Shown piece by piece: positions 44,038 through 52,622 of a stretch of 64,000 nucleotides of DNA (its first letter is position 1; every line of letters starts with the position of its first letter). Under the pieces are notes generated by a model. It worked only from the letters and a program-made list of their open reading frames with translations. It was not told where the DNA came from and made no database searches. The position numbers and the translations under genes were made by a program. This stretch comes from Bacteroidia bacterium (lineage in GTDB: Bacteria > Bacteroidota > Bacteroidia > Flavobacteriales > Flavobacteriaceae), in the NCBI GenBank assembly GCA_030427985.1, contig JAUIBH010000002.1:17423-81422 (forward strand), given 5' to 3'.

Positions 44038-44724
44038 TTGAAAACCAAAGAAGATTTTTTGAATGGTCAGATTTTGTTGATTGACAAACCGTTGGAATGG
44101 AGTTCCTTCCAAGCGGTGAATGCACTCAAATGGGCCATTCGAAAAAAATTTAATCTTAAAAAGATAAAAATTGGCCATGCGGGAACATTAGATCCATTGG
44201 CCACGGGTCTTTTAATAATCTGCACGGGAAAGTTCACCAAAAAAATTCCAGAATTGCAAGGTCAGGTCAAAGAATATACGGGAACCTTCACGCTAGGCGC
44301 TACTACCCCTTCCTATGATATGGAAACCAAGGTAGATCAAACGTACCCCACAGACCACCTTACGGAAACATCTATAAAAGAGGCCACCCACCAATTTTTA
44401 GGGGAAATCAACCAAGTTCCCCCCATTTTTTCAGCCTTAAAGAAAGATGGAAAACGATTGTATGAGTTAGCTCGGGAAGGCAAAGAAGTTGAAATAAAAT
44501 CACGAAAAATTGAGATAACAACGTTTGAAATTACCCGAATAGCTATACCAGAAGTGGATTTTAGGGTGGTGTGCAGCAAGGGCACCTATATTCGCTCTTT
44601 GGCACATGATTTTGGAAAGGCCCTAGGATCGGGAGCCTATTTATCGGCCCTGAGAAGAACCAAAATAGGGGATTTCAACGTAAATAATGCTACAAGCCCC
44701 AAGGCTTTCAAAGAAAACCTGTGA
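44038..44724 (+). CDS. truB: tRNA pseudouridine(55) synthase
   Basis: The 228 residues start at a TTG (44038) one base after the preceding stop. GQILLIDKPLEWSSF and GHAGTLDPLATGLL, with catalytic Asp52, are the TruB motifs; KGTYIRSLAHDFG is the third. It makes pseudouridine 55 in the T loop of tRNA. It is shorter than enterobacterial TruB because the C-terminal PUA domain is lacking, as in many Bacteroidota. Confidence 0.96.
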   Translation: MKTKEDFLNGQILLIDKPLEWSSFQAVNALKWAIRKKFNLKKIKIGHAGTLDPLATGLLIICTGKFTKKIPELQGQVKEYTGTFTLGATTPSYDMETKVDQTYPTDHLTETSIKEATHQFLGEINQVPPIFSALKKDGKRLYELAREGKEVEIKSRKIEITTFEITRIAIPEVDFRVVCSKGTYIRSLAHDFGKALGSGAYLSALRRTKIGDFNVNNATSPKAFKENL

Positions 44725-44756
44725 TTTTATGCCTTAAAAAGCGCCTCAACAGTTGG

Positions 44757-44787
44757 TTGCATAAATTCATTGGGTAAAATATTTTTG
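44757..44787 (+). promoter_or_regulatory. Promoter of the TonB-like gene
   Basis: TTG (44757-44759), 20 bases, TATTTTTG (44780-44787), 24 bases before the ATG at 44812. Full match. It rules out the upstream TTG start at 44770. Confidence 0.65.
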
Positions 44788-44811
44788 AAAAAAAGCGGTT
44801 ATAATAAAACC

Positions 44812-45537
44812 ATGAACCTAGATCTTAACAGAAGTCAGTTATCACTTTTGATCACATTCTTCTCCATGTCCATAGTGGTCTTGTTGTTGTTCAACATCCA
44901 CTTGGGAGGCATAAAGGAAGAAGAATATGTTATTGAAATGAGTCTGGCCGATGAGGACATACAGGAATTATTGGAGCAAGAAGAGGAGCGATTGGAAGAA
45001 ATGAAAGCTGCCAATGACCCGATTAAAAGTCATATGGCCTTAAATGAAACCGCAAAACCAAGCGTTGGAAATCCTGAACCTTTAAAAACTTTGGAGGAAC
45101 TCTTGGAAGAAAGGGCATTGAGTAGCGAAACTGGCGAATATGCCGATAATTCCGGTTTTGAGGAACAGCTAAAACAACTAAAGGCAAAGCGCGACCAGAA
45201 CAAAGAAAAACTTGGTGAACGTGAAGCCCAAAAGGAAGAATTTACCAATTATTTAAAGGATAGACGCACCTCCATATCCTTTTCCTTGGTGGAGCGAAAT
45301 GCATACTACCTCCCACCTCCAATCTATACCTGTATTGAAGGAGGAAAAGTGGTCATCAACATTAATGTGGATAAAAATGGTTATGTAACCGAAGCCACCT
45401 TTAACGATAAAAGCTCTGGAACTAGCAATGGTTGTTTGGTGGACAATGCCATTCGATATGCCCTTAAAGCACGGTTCAGTCCAGATTCCAAGGCATCTCA
45501 AATCGGGACCATCACTTATCTATTCCAAGGGAAGTAA
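44812..45537 (+). CDS. TonB-like energy-transducer protein
   Basis: The 241 residues have one N-terminal span (LSLLITFFSMSIVVLLLFNI), a highly charged, helical middle (about 40-150, many Glu, likely coiled coil) rather than a Pro-rich linker, and a C-terminal TonB-type domain (VVININVDKNGYVTEATF to ALKARFSPDS...ITYLFQGK). Such proteins usually couple the proton force to TonB receptors; the atypical middle suggests a variant or a related periplasmic linker. Its last 18 bases overlap the convergent thioredoxin-like gene. Confidence 0.78.
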   Translation: MNLDLNRSQLSLLITFFSMSIVVLLLFNIHLGGIKEEEYVIEMSLADEDIQELLEQEEERLEEMKAANDPIKSHMALNETAKPSVGNPEPLKTLEELLEERALSSETGEYADNSGFEEQLKQLKAKRDQNKEKLGEREAQKEEFTNYLKDRRTSISFSLVERNAYYLPPPIYTCIEGGKVVININVDKNGYVTEATFNDKSSGTSNGCLVDNAIRYALKARFSPDSKASQIGTITYLFQGK

Positions 45538-46152
45538 GTCTAAAATATCCTGTAAAACACCCTCTCCTTTATCCTTGTTGTACCAAACCTGAAGGTCCTG
45601 TTTAAATTCAGGAGTAAGTTTTCCATATTCTTGTTTATAGGCTAACACCATTTCAGTAGCTTCACGTGGTCTTGGACCCCATTCACCTAAAATTGTCTTA
45701 TTTTCTTTATCCCACAGAATCACTTTGGGAATAGAGCGGGCGTTGTTGGTTAAAAAAGCATCCATTATTTCGGGAACTTCATCCCTGAGGACAATTTTAA
45801 AATCGATATTGGTGTTGAGTTCAGCAATCTTGTGAACAATCGGAAGGCTATGCGCTGCATCGCCACACCAACTTTCGGTAATGGCAAGAAATACCAATGG
45901 TTTGTTCAACCCAATAACTTTTTGCTGAACCTCTTCAGGGATGGCGAAGGTTTTGTTCCACCGTTTCATTCTACGATCATTGAGTTGGGTATATTGGATA
46001 TTGGCCTCGGTTTGCGTATGACCCGTGGTTTGTTCAATTTCCACCAAGTGATGCACTAAATCCCGATACTTTTCATAATCCATCCCCATAGAAATACCTT
46101 GTTGTACCAAAGTGGATTTATCCTGTTGCACGTGTTTTTCCAATAATTCCAT
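45520..46152 (-). CDS. Thioredoxin-fold protein without CxxC
   Basis: From the ATG at 46152 there are 210 residues; the longer frame to 46170 overlaps the -7 box at 46168-46175 and is rejected. The thioredoxin-like core begins PLVFLAITESWCGDAAHSLP (about residues 86-105), where the active motif WCxxC reads WCGDAA, so only one Cys remains. VILWDKENKTILGEWG follows. Proteins of this type are common in Bacteroidota; with a single Cys it cannot work as a dithiol reductase and may act through one thiol or as a binding protein. Confidence 0.82.
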   Translation of the reverse strand: MELLEKHVQQDKSTLVQQGISMGMDYEKYRDLVHHLVEIEQTTGHTQTEANIQYTQLNDRRMKRWNKTFAIPEEVQQKVIGLNKPLVFLAITESWCGDAAHSLPIVHKIAELNTNIDFKIVLRDEVPEIMDAFLTNNARSIPKVILWDKENKTILGEWGPRPREATEMVLAYKQEYGKLTPEFKQDLQVWYNKDKGEGVLQDILDLLPLE

Positions 46153-46167
46153 AAAAATTCCTTTCTG

Positions 46168-46175
46168 CAAATGTA
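46168..46175 (-). promoter_or_regulatory. -7 promoter box for the thioredoxin-like gene
   Basis: The minus strand reads TACATTTG, full match to TAnnTTTG, 15 bases before the chosen ATG. Confidence 0.5.
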
Positions 46176-46303
46176 TCCTTCAAAATCAGCCTATTTGCTG
46201 ACTTTTGTCATTGGTTGTATTACACTAAAAAACCTTACAAGATTCTCTATTTGGTTCTTTACGGTCTTAAGAAGTTCTGCTAACTTTAGCTAAAATTTTT
46301 TCT

Positions 46304-46867
46304 ATGGACAAACATCGATGTGGTTGGTGTGTGGGCGATCCCTTGTATGAAGCCTACCATGATCAGGAATGGGGTGTACCCGTTAAAGATGATGCTACGC
46401 TTTTTGAGTTTTTGATCTTAGAGACGTTTCAAGCTGGGCTCAGTTGGATTACCGTTCTTCGAAAACGGGAAAATTTTAGGGAAGCTTTTGACCATTTCGA
46501 TTACAAAAAGATTGCAGGGTATAATCAGGATAAAATTGACGAACTGTTGCAAAATCCCGGCATTATCCGAAATAAATTGAAAGTGAACGCCACGGTTTCC
46601 AATGCTAAGGCCTTCATGGAGATTCAAAAGGAATTTGGCAGTTTCAGCAATTATATCTGGGGGTTTGTTGACGGGGAACCCATTAAAAACACTTTGGAAA
46701 ATTACAAACACGCTCCAGCCACCAGTGAAGTTTCGGATGCCCTCAGCAAGGATTTAAAAAAACGCGGGTTTAAGTTTGTGGGGAGTACCGTCATCTATGC
46801 CCATATGCAGGCCACTGGCATGGTAAACGATCACGAAATTCACTGTTTTAGATATCATGAAGTATAG
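46304..46867 (+). CDS. tag: DNA-3-methyladenine glycosylase I
   Basis: The 187 residues begin DKHRCGWCVGDPLYEAYHDQ, with the Cys and His that bind zinc in Tag, and end NDHEIHCFRY with the other two ligands. FEFLILETFQAGLSWITVL forms the recognition helix. The enzyme removes 3-methyladenine from alkylated DNA. Its stop overlaps the next gene start by 11 bases, in the same direction. Confidence 0.95.
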   Translation: MDKHRCGWCVGDPLYEAYHDQEWGVPVKDDATLFEFLILETFQAGLSWITVLRKRENFREAFDHFDYKKIAGYNQDKIDELLQNPGIIRNKLKVNATVSNAKAFMEIQKEFGSFSNYIWGFVDGEPIKNTLENYKHAPATSEVSDALSKDLKKRGFKFVGSTVIYAHMQATGMVNDHEIHCFRYHEV

Positions 46868-47399
46868 ATTAATCTTTATATCCTTTTTGTGCTTTGTCCA
46901 ACTAGGTTTGGCACAAAAACAGGTTTCCCGAATCAAAAAAGAGGCGTTTCCTGAAAAAGCATTGGCACTTATTGAAGATTATTTGGATAATGCCAAACGC
47001 GTTCGGTTTTATCAAGTGACTGATGGGGCAAAGCAAAATTTTGAGGCAAAATTTAAAAAAGGCCGATTACTTTATATGGTGAATTTTGATGGAAATGGAA
47101 GTCTGGAAGACGTAGCGTTTGGCATTAAGGAGTTTGATATTCCTGAGGATACGTGGCTTTCCATAAAAACCTATCTCAGTGCAAATTACCCCAAGTTGCG
47201 TATCAAAAAAATACAGCAACAGCACCCACTGGTTGAAGAAAATCCAGAGAAAACATTACACGAAGCCTTTCAGAACTTAATGTTGCCCCATATCAACTAC
47301 GAAATTATCTTTTCATCCAAGAAAGAACGAAAGTTTCAGTCCTATGAAGCCCTTTTTGATGCAGAGGGCAATTTGGTGAAAGTACGTGAGCTATTTTAG
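46857..47399 (+). CDS. Exported protein of unknown function, PepSY-like pattern
   Basis: The 180 residues start with a signal peptide (MKYRLIFISFLCFVQLGLA, cut near residue 19). The mature part has an alternating pattern (YQVTDGAKQNFEAKFKKGRLLYMVNFDGNGSLEDV...) like the PepSY-like repeat domains of Bacteroidota periplasmic proteins; this assignment is tentative. It overlaps the end of tag by 11 bases, so it is co-expressed. Confidence 0.65.
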   Translation: MKYRLIFISFLCFVQLGLAQKQVSRIKKEAFPEKALALIEDYLDNAKRVRFYQVTDGAKQNFEAKFKKGRLLYMVNFDGNGSLEDVAFGIKEFDIPEDTWLSIKTYLSANYPKLRIKKIQQQHPLVEENPEKTLHEAFQNLMLPHINYEIIFSSKKERKFQSYEALFDAEGNLVKVRELF

Positions 47400-47416
47400 C
47401 TGCTCTGGCTTTGACC

Positions 47417-48121
47417 CTATAACAGTTCCATAAATTTTTTCCGTGGAATCAATTCTGCGCCCAAGCTTTCCAAATGATTCGTATGCACTTGGCAGTCGAT
47501 TACGCGATACCCTTTTTCACCCAATTCCTGAGCCATTTGTATAAAAGCATATTTGGAAGCATTCGGTTGAAGACTGAACATACTTTCACCACAAAACACA
47601 TCGCCCAAATCCACACCATACAACCCTCCGACTAATTTTTCATCTTCCCATACTTCATAGGAACGGGCAAAACCTTTTTTGTGAAGTTCGCTATATGCCG
47701 TTTTCATTTTTGAGGTGATCCAGGTACCGTCCTGTCCTTTTCGCTCCACCAAAGCACACTGCTCCACCACATCATTGAAACATTTGTTCTGGGTGAGCTT
47801 AAATTTACCATCACGTAGCACCTTGCGCATACTTTTTGATACTTTTACTTTACTTGGAAAAAGGACCATCCGTGGGTCTGGGCTCCACCATAAAATCAAG
47901 GCATCATCATTGAACCAGGGAAAAATGCCACTTTTATAGGCAAGCAGCAATCTTTCCGGGGACAAATCGCCACCAACCGCCAAAAGCCCCTCTTCATTGG
48001 CAGTTTCAACCGGAGGAAATTCCAATTTATCTCCTAAAAAATGAAGCGGAAAGTAATTCCTGTTATTTTCCAAAATGCAATTTTTACTAAAATACGCAAA
48101 CCGAGCAGGACTAAAAAACAA
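47417..48121 (-). CDS. aat: Leucyl/phenylalanyl-tRNA-protein transferase
   Basis: The 234 residues have the Aat motifs: EGLLAVGGDLSPERLLLAYKSGIFPWF (about residues 45-71), WWSPDPRMVLFP and FCGESMFSLQPNASK. It adds Leu or Phe to proteins starting with Arg or Lys, marking them for ClpAP degradation (N-end rule). The start is uncertain: the domain begins near residue 30, and no internal ATG lies before it. Its first 11 bases overlap the end of the fatty-acid transporter gene, which is upstream on the same strand. Confidence 0.92.
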   Translation of the reverse strand: MFFSPARFAYFSKNCILENNRNYFPLHFLGDKLEFPPVETANEEGLLAVGGDLSPERLLLAYKSGIFPWFNDDALILWWSPDPRMVLFPSKVKVSKSMRKVLRDGKFKLTQNKCFNDVVEQCALVERKGQDGTWITSKMKTAYSELHKKGFARSYEVWEDEKLVGGLYGVDLGDVFCGESMFSLQPNASKYAFIQMAQELGEKGYRVIDCQVHTNHLESLGAELIPRKKFMELL

Positions 48122-49487
48122 GGAGGCCTGCCATATAGATCAAACTGCCCACGACCATAAATACTAGGGTGTAAGGAAGTATTTCCCTTGCTTTCAATTT
48201 TGTTATGCCCAACAAAGGAAGGGCCCAAAAGGGCTGCAACATGTTGGTCACCTGATCTCCGTATGCCAAAGCCATAATGGCTTTGGGCAGTGGAACACCC
48301 AACTGTAAGGCCGATTCCAAAATCAATGGTCCTTGAATGGCCCATTGACCGCCTCCGCTGGGCACAAAGATGTTGACAAGCCCTGCACTCATAAAAGTGA
48401 AGAGCGGCAATGTTGTTGCTGTACTGATAGACACAAAAAAGTCGGAAATGCCCTGAATCATTCCACTGCCAGACATGATTCCCATAATGCCAAAATACAA
48501 TGGAAATTGAATCAGAATACCAGCGGTGTCTCCTATGGCCTCCTCTACAGCCATTAAAAAACTTTTAAAACTACCATGCAGGATAATCGCCAAGCCCAAC
48601 ATAAAAAAATTGAGCATGTTCGGAGTGATATTCAGGATTTGAAGTGCTGGCAAATATTTCACCAAAAAAGCAAGCAAAATCAAAATTCCAAATGCAGTGG
48701 AGACCCATGGAGAATAATCCAATTTCTCTGCTCCCTGCAAATGTTTTCGTTCGGTGGTCTTAAACAGGTAGCCTTTTAAATCGGTGGTTGTGGTGCTGGT
48801 CTTTTTACTCAAGTAATACGCCAAAACGGTAATGGATAAAGCCACTAACGCAAACAGAATCAAATTCCAATAGCTGAACACGGTAAGTGCCGTTGAAATG
48901 GTGTTGGGCAAACGTGAAAGCACATCGCTGCTCGCACTGTTTTCCAATAATCCTTTTAAATGTCCTGACTCAGCGACTTTTATGGGGGCAGACCCGCTGA
49001 TTCCACCATGCCAGACCATCAAACCTGAATAGCCGCAGGCCCCAATCAGCGGATAATTAATGGAAATATGGTTAGCTTGAGCATATTCACCCACTTTTCG
49101 GGCCAAAATTGCCCCAAAAATAAGCCCCAGTCCCCAATTAAAGAAGGAAACCAAGAGTGTAGGCAAGACTACCAATACCGTGGCACTGGAAGTATCTTTC
49201 ACTAAACCCGTAATCTTCAAAATCAGCCGCTCCATGGGTTTGCTCAACACCAACACATGGCCCAACAACAAAATGAGCATCATTTGGTACGCAAAAACCA
49301 AAAGGCCATTGTTCCAAATACCATCCTCCCAATACGAAAGAATGGCAGCAAAATGATTTCCATCAGAAGTGTTCTCCGTAAAAAACAAAGCTAATACCAC
49401 AGTAAGTGCGGTAAGCAATACCGCAATGGTGAACGGGGAGGGCAAATACCTCCTAAAAATTCGTTCTATGACCTTGGTAAGGTCCAA
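48111..49487 (-). CDS. Short-chain fatty acid transporter (AtoE family)
   Basis: The 458 residues form about twelve membrane spans with MDLTKVIERIFRRYLPSPFT at the start and GLGLIFGAILARKVG, GGISGSAPIKVAE and PSGGGQWAIQGP as conserved loops of the AtoE/short-chain fatty acid family. It probably imports acetoacetate, butyrate or similar acids. It is 12 bases downstream of DUF3127 and overlaps aat. Confidence 0.9.
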   Translation of the reverse strand: MDLTKVIERIFRRYLPSPFTIAVLLTALTVVLALFFTENTSDGNHFAAILSYWEDGIWNNGLLVFAYQMMLILLLGHVLVLSKPMERLILKITGLVKDTSSATVLVVLPTLLVSFFNWGLGLIFGAILARKVGEYAQANHISINYPLIGACGYSGLMVWHGGISGSAPIKVAESGHLKGLLENSASSDVLSRLPNTISTALTVFSYWNLILFALVALSITVLAYYLSKKTSTTTTDLKGYLFKTTERKHLQGAEKLDYSPWVSTAFGILILLAFLVKYLPALQILNITPNMLNFFMLGLAIILHGSFKSFLMAVEEAIGDTAGILIQFPLYFGIMGIMSGSGMIQGISDFFVSISTATTLPLFTFMSAGLVNIFVPSGGGQWAIQGPLILESALQLGVPLPKAIMALAYGDQVTNMLQPFWALPLLGITKLKAREILPYTLVFMVVGSLIYMAGLLVF

Positions 49488-49499
49488 TGCTGTGGTTTA

Positions 49500-49877
49500 T
49501 TAGAATGGAAGGTCATCATGATCTTCCTCATTGAGGTCATCGGCAGGCTCAAAAGCTTCCATGGGCGGAACGGGTGGTATGTTCTCTGAATTGGCTTCAG
49601 GTTGAAGGTTTTCAATGCGCCAACCTTGGATGGAATTAAAATATTTGGTCTCTCCCTGCGGATTTACCCACTCCCTTCCTCTTAGGTTGATGCTGATTTT
49701 CACCATTTGTCCCACACTGTAGTTGTTCAGCAAATCGCATTTATCCTGCACAAACTCCACCAAAATATGCTGTGGATATTGTTCTTCCGTAGTCACGACC
49801 ACCTCTCTTTTACGGAAACCGTTGTTCCCATAGGTTTTGGTCTCATCAATCATTTTTATTCTTCCCTGAACTTCCAT
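49500..49877 (-). CDS. DUF3127 OB-fold-like protein with SSB-type acidic tail
   Basis: The 125 residues contain a DUF3127 domain (about residues 1-90; GRIKMIDETKTYGNNGFRKREVVV), predicted as an OB fold, and a Pro- and acid-rich linker ending EEDHDDLPF. That tail copies the last residues of single-stranded DNA-binding protein (DDDIPF), which recruit repair enzymes. It may therefore bind nucleic acid or SSB partners. A -7 box lies at 49901-49908. Confidence 0.85.
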   Translation of the reverse strand: MEVQGRIKMIDETKTYGNNGFRKREVVVTTEEQYPQHILVEFVQDKCDLLNNYSVGQMVKISINLRGREWVNPQGETKYFNSIQGWRIENLQPEANSENIPPVPPMEAFEPADDLNEEDHDDLPF

Positions 49878-49900
49878 GTATGCTAATTTTCAATGAATTT

Positions 49901-49908
49901 CAAATGTA
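49901..49908 (-). promoter_or_regulatory. -7 promoter box for the DUF3127 operon
   Basis: The minus strand reads TACATTTG, 23 bases before the ATG. The -33 element is not clear. Confidence 0.5.
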
Positions 49909-50000
49909 CATAAAATGATGCCCAATGGAAACCCAAGTTTATCACGAAGTATCAACATATTTTTCATTTTCCGCTATCTTTAATCACAATTCTGCCAAAA

Positions 50001-51146
50001 ATGAACTTTAGCCCTAAACGGAAAGCTTCCAATATTACCTTGCTGGTTTCGGCATTTATTATTGTTAGCTTGATTTTATGGAACACCAATAGTTTTTTTA
50101 AAAAATTCAAGGAAGAGGAACGGCTAAAAATGGAAATTTGGGCCACCGCCCAATCCGAACTTATTCAATCCTCGGTAGATCAAGAACTGGGAAATCTGAC
50201 CTTAAAGGTCATGGGCAACAATACTTCAACCCCCATGATATTGGTAAATGAGGAGGGGTCTTACAAAACCCACAATATTCCAGAGGAGCGAATTGCCGAC
50301 AGTAGTTATATCCAAAAAAAAATACAACAGTTCCGAGGTGAAAACGAACCCATTGAAATTATTCAGGATGGAGAACTTTTGGAAACATTGTACTATGGGA
50401 ATTCTGAAGTTTTGAACAAGCTAAAATATTATCCCCTAGCTCTTTTGTTGATCATTTTTTTATTTGCAGCGGTCATTTTCTTTTTCTTCCGAACCAACAA
50501 AGCATCGGAACAGAACAAACTTTGGGCGGGTATGGCCAAGGAAACGGCACATCAAATTGGCACCCCGTTGACCTCATTGTTGGGTTGGAATGAGCTGTTG
50601 AAATCGGAAAGTATCAATCCAGATATCACCGTAGAAATTGCCAAGGACATTGATCGTTTACAAACTATAACCGAACGGTTTTCCAAAATAGGGTCCATTC
50701 CCGATCTGGAGGTGCACGATATTGTGGAAGAGACCAAGAAAGCCTATGAATATTTAAAACAACGTAGCTCCAAGTTGGTCCACTTTTCCTTTAGCTCCAA
50801 TGTGGATGAACTTTATGTGTTGCTAAACCCCCCTCTGTACAATTGGAGCATAGAAAATTTGGTGAAAAACGGCATTGACGCCATGAAAGGGAAAGGAAAT
50901 ATTGCCATCCAAATTGATAAAAAAGGGCAAAATGTTAATATATTGGTCTCGGATACGGGGCACGGTATCCCAAAAAGTGATTTTCAGAACATCTTCAGTC
51001 CAGGAGTAACTTCCAAAAAAAGAGGCTGGGGATTGGGTCTTTCGTTGGTAAAAAGAATAGTGGAAGAGTACCATAAAGGAAAAATTAAAGTACTTTCGTC
51101 CAGCAAAGAAGGAACAATCATGCAAATTTCGCTAAGAGCAAACTGA
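50001..51146 (+). CDS. Orphan sensor histidine kinase
   Basis: The 381 residues have a first span (about 11-29), a periplasmic domain of about 115 residues, a second span (about 145-165), and a kinase with H box MAKETAHQIGTPLTSLLGW, N box (NLVKNGIDAM) and G boxes (DTGHGIP, RGWGLGLSLV). The AHQIGTPL H box belongs to a subgroup common in Bacteroidota. No response regulator is adjacent, so its partner is elsewhere. A small zinc-ribbon membrane protein follows 10 bases later. Confidence 0.9.
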   Translation: MNFSPKRKASNITLLVSAFIIVSLILWNTNSFFKKFKEEERLKMEIWATAQSELIQSSVDQELGNLTLKVMGNNTSTPMILVNEEGSYKTHNIPEERIADSSYIQKKIQQFRGENEPIEIIQDGELLETLYYGNSEVLNKLKYYPLALLLIIFLFAAVIFFFFRTNKASEQNKLWAGMAKETAHQIGTPLTSLLGWNELLKSESINPDITVEIAKDIDRLQTITERFSKIGSIPDLEVHDIVEETKKAYEYLKQRSSKLVHFSFSSNVDELYVLLNPPLYNWSIENLVKNGIDAMKGKGNIAIQIDKKGQNVNILVSDTGHGIPKSDFQNIFSPGVTSKKRGWGLGLSLVKRIVEEYHKGKIKVLSSSKEGTIMQISLRAN

Positions 51147-51156
51147 ACAGTGAACC

Positions 51157-51507
51157 ATGTCTAAGGAAAAGAGAATTGTAATTAAGGATGCCGAAATAAC
51201 CAACAACTGCCCCGAGTGTTATAACCAAGAATTGAAGCTTACCTTTTACCAAAAACACACTTTAAACCCATTTTATCACCGAACTACCGCTGAGGTGACG
51301 CATGAGATAAAATGCAAAAAATGCCATTCCATTATTTACCCGGTAAACTGGACCCCAGATATTGAGCGGGTCTTTGACTATTATAACAAACTGGTACGGC
51401 CAGACCGACCTTCTGTACGGTTTACCATGCTCTTTTTTATCCTTCTTATTTTGATTTTGTGCCTTGTGGGCGCGGCTGTTTATTTTTATTTGGAAGGGCT
51501 TATTTAA
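51157..51507 (+). CDS. Zinc-ribbon-like membrane protein
   Basis: The 116 residues have two Cys pairs (CPEC at about 18-21 and CKKC at about 53-56) spaced as in a zinc ribbon, and a single C-terminal span (FTMLFFILLILILCLVGAAVYFYL). The ribbon should lie in the cytoplasm. I do not recognise a family. It follows the histidine kinase by 10 bases and its end overlaps the convergent HIT gene by 8 bases; a role with the kinase is possible. Confidence 0.7.
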   Translation: MSKEKRIVIKDAEITNNCPECYNQELKLTFYQKHTLNPFYHRTTAEVTHEIKCKKCHSIIYPVNWTPDIERVFDYYNKLVRPDRPSVRFTMLFFILLILILCLVGAAVYFYLEGLI

Positions 51508-51892
51508 GATGCTTTTTAATTTTGTCCGCGATAGCTTCAAACGCCTTAGCGTCCATATTTTCCTTATGCTGAAATGTTGCATTTTTCATACTGTGCAATG
51601 GAATTAGGTGCACGTGCACATGTGGAACCTCTAAACCAATCACTGACATTCCCACACGCTGGCAATCCACTGCTGCCTCAATGGCCTTGCCCACTTTTCT
51701 GGAAAAAGCCATTAGTTTCATATAGGATTCTTCATCCAAATCCATGATTTTGTCCACTTCTTTTTTGGGAACGCAGAGCGTATGGCCTTTGGCATTGGGA
51801 TTAATGTCTAAAAAAGCGAAATTATCATCGTCCTCTGCTATTTTATAGCAAGGAATTTCTCCATTGATGATCTTGGTGAAAATGCTGGGCAT
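51500..51892 (-). CDS. HIT-family nucleotide hydrolase/transferase
   Basis: The 130 residues have the HIT motif HVHVHLIPL (His-x-His-x-His) near residues 94-102, plus FTKIINGEIPCYKIAEDDD and NPNAKGHTLCVPKKE. It is of the Hint type, which splits adenosine phosphoramidates. It starts 67 bases after greA on the same strand, beyond a terminator. Confidence 0.93.
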   Translation of the reverse strand: MPSIFTKIINGEIPCYKIAEDDDNFAFLDINPNAKGHTLCVPKKEVDKIMDLDEESYMKLMAFSRKVGKAIEAAVDCQRVGMSVIGLEVPHVHVHLIPLHSMKNATFQHKENMDAKAFEAIADKIKKHLK

Positions 51893-51914
51893 GCCGGTTT
51901 GGTTTAAAATAAAA

Positions 51915-51936
51915 AATCCTGTCGAGTGACAGGATT
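51915..51936 (-). terminator. Terminator of greA
   Basis: AATCCTGTC, loop GAGT, GACAGGATT; on the minus strand the stem is followed by TTTTTTATTTT. Confidence 0.85.
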
Positions 51937-51959
51937 AAATATAGAAAATCTATTAGCTT

Positions 51960-52436
51960 TTAGTTACGTGTAATCTCTAAAATCTCCAATTTTAACGTTC
52001 CGTTGGGCACTTTGATTTCAGCGATATCTCCTACGGATTTTCCCAACAACCCTTTCCCAATGGGAGAGGTCACCGAAATTTTTCCCGATTTTAAATCCGC
52101 CTCGCTTTCTGCCACCAAGGTATATTTCATTTCCATGCCATTGGCCTGGTTTTTTAGCTTCACCGTGGACAGTACCAATATTTTTGAAGTATCCAATTGG
52201 GATTCATCAATCAATCGGGCATTGGACAAGGTCTCTTCCATCTTGGAAATTTTCATCTCCAAAAGGCCTTGGGCCTCCTTGGCAGCATCATATTCCGCAT
52301 TTTCAGACAAATCGCCTTTGTCACGTGCCTCTGCTATGGCCTGCGAAGCTTTAGGGCGTTCCACATCCTTTAGGTGGTTCAGTTCCTCCCTTAATTTTTT
52401 TAATCCCTCCGCAGTGTAATAAGATACTTTGCTCAT
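51960..52436 (-). CDS. greA: Transcription elongation factor GreA
   Basis: The 158 residues have the N-terminal coiled coil with YYTAEGLKKLREELNHL and the acidic tip RDKGDLSENAEYDAAKEAQ, and the C-terminal FKBP-like domain (SPIGKGLLGKSVGD). It restarts backtracked RNA polymerase by promoting transcript cleavage. Its 5' leader of about 120 bases contains a strong nested hairpin (52517-52563). Confidence 0.96.
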   Translation of the reverse strand: MSKVSYYTAEGLKKLREELNHLKDVERPKASQAIAEARDKGDLSENAEYDAAKEAQGLLEMKISKMEETLSNARLIDESQLDTSKILVLSTVKLKNQANGMEMKYTLVAESEADLKSGKISVTSPIGKGLLGKSVGDIAEIKVPNGTLKLEILEITRN

Positions 52437-52516
52437 ATCGTCATGTTTTTATGCAAAAGAGCATTGAAGAAAATCAAAAAAATTTCCCCAATGGTCTTGT
52501 TCTCTACAAATACAAA

Positions 52517-52563
52517 AAATCCTCAACGATCACCATGACCTGCATGGTTTTTAGCGAGGATTT
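52517..52563 (-). promoter_or_regulatory. Nested hairpin in the greA leader, possible attenuator
   Basis: The outer stem AAATCCTC/GAGGATTT (52517-52524 and 52556-52563) encloses an inner stem ACCATG/CATGGT (52532-52537 and 52543-52548). Read on the minus strand the structure ends in TTTTTTG, like a terminator, but sits between the -7 box and the greA start. Confidence 0.45.
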
Positions 52564-52567
52564 AACG

Positions 52568-52575
52568 CAAATATA
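52568..52575 (-). promoter_or_regulatory. -7 promoter box for greA
   Basis: The minus strand reads TATATTTG, full match to TAnnTTTG. Transcription would begin near the foot of the leader hairpin. Confidence 0.5.
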
Positions 52576-52622
52576 GGTAATTTTTGTTCAACTTTGTAAC
52601 GCCATGAATTGAAACACAAACT

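Noticed and set aside
46171-46293. 40-codon plus-strand frame between the thioredoxin-like gene and tag
   Set aside because: It starts within the minus-strand -7 box (46168-46175), has no recognisable signal or tail, and ends just before the tag start.
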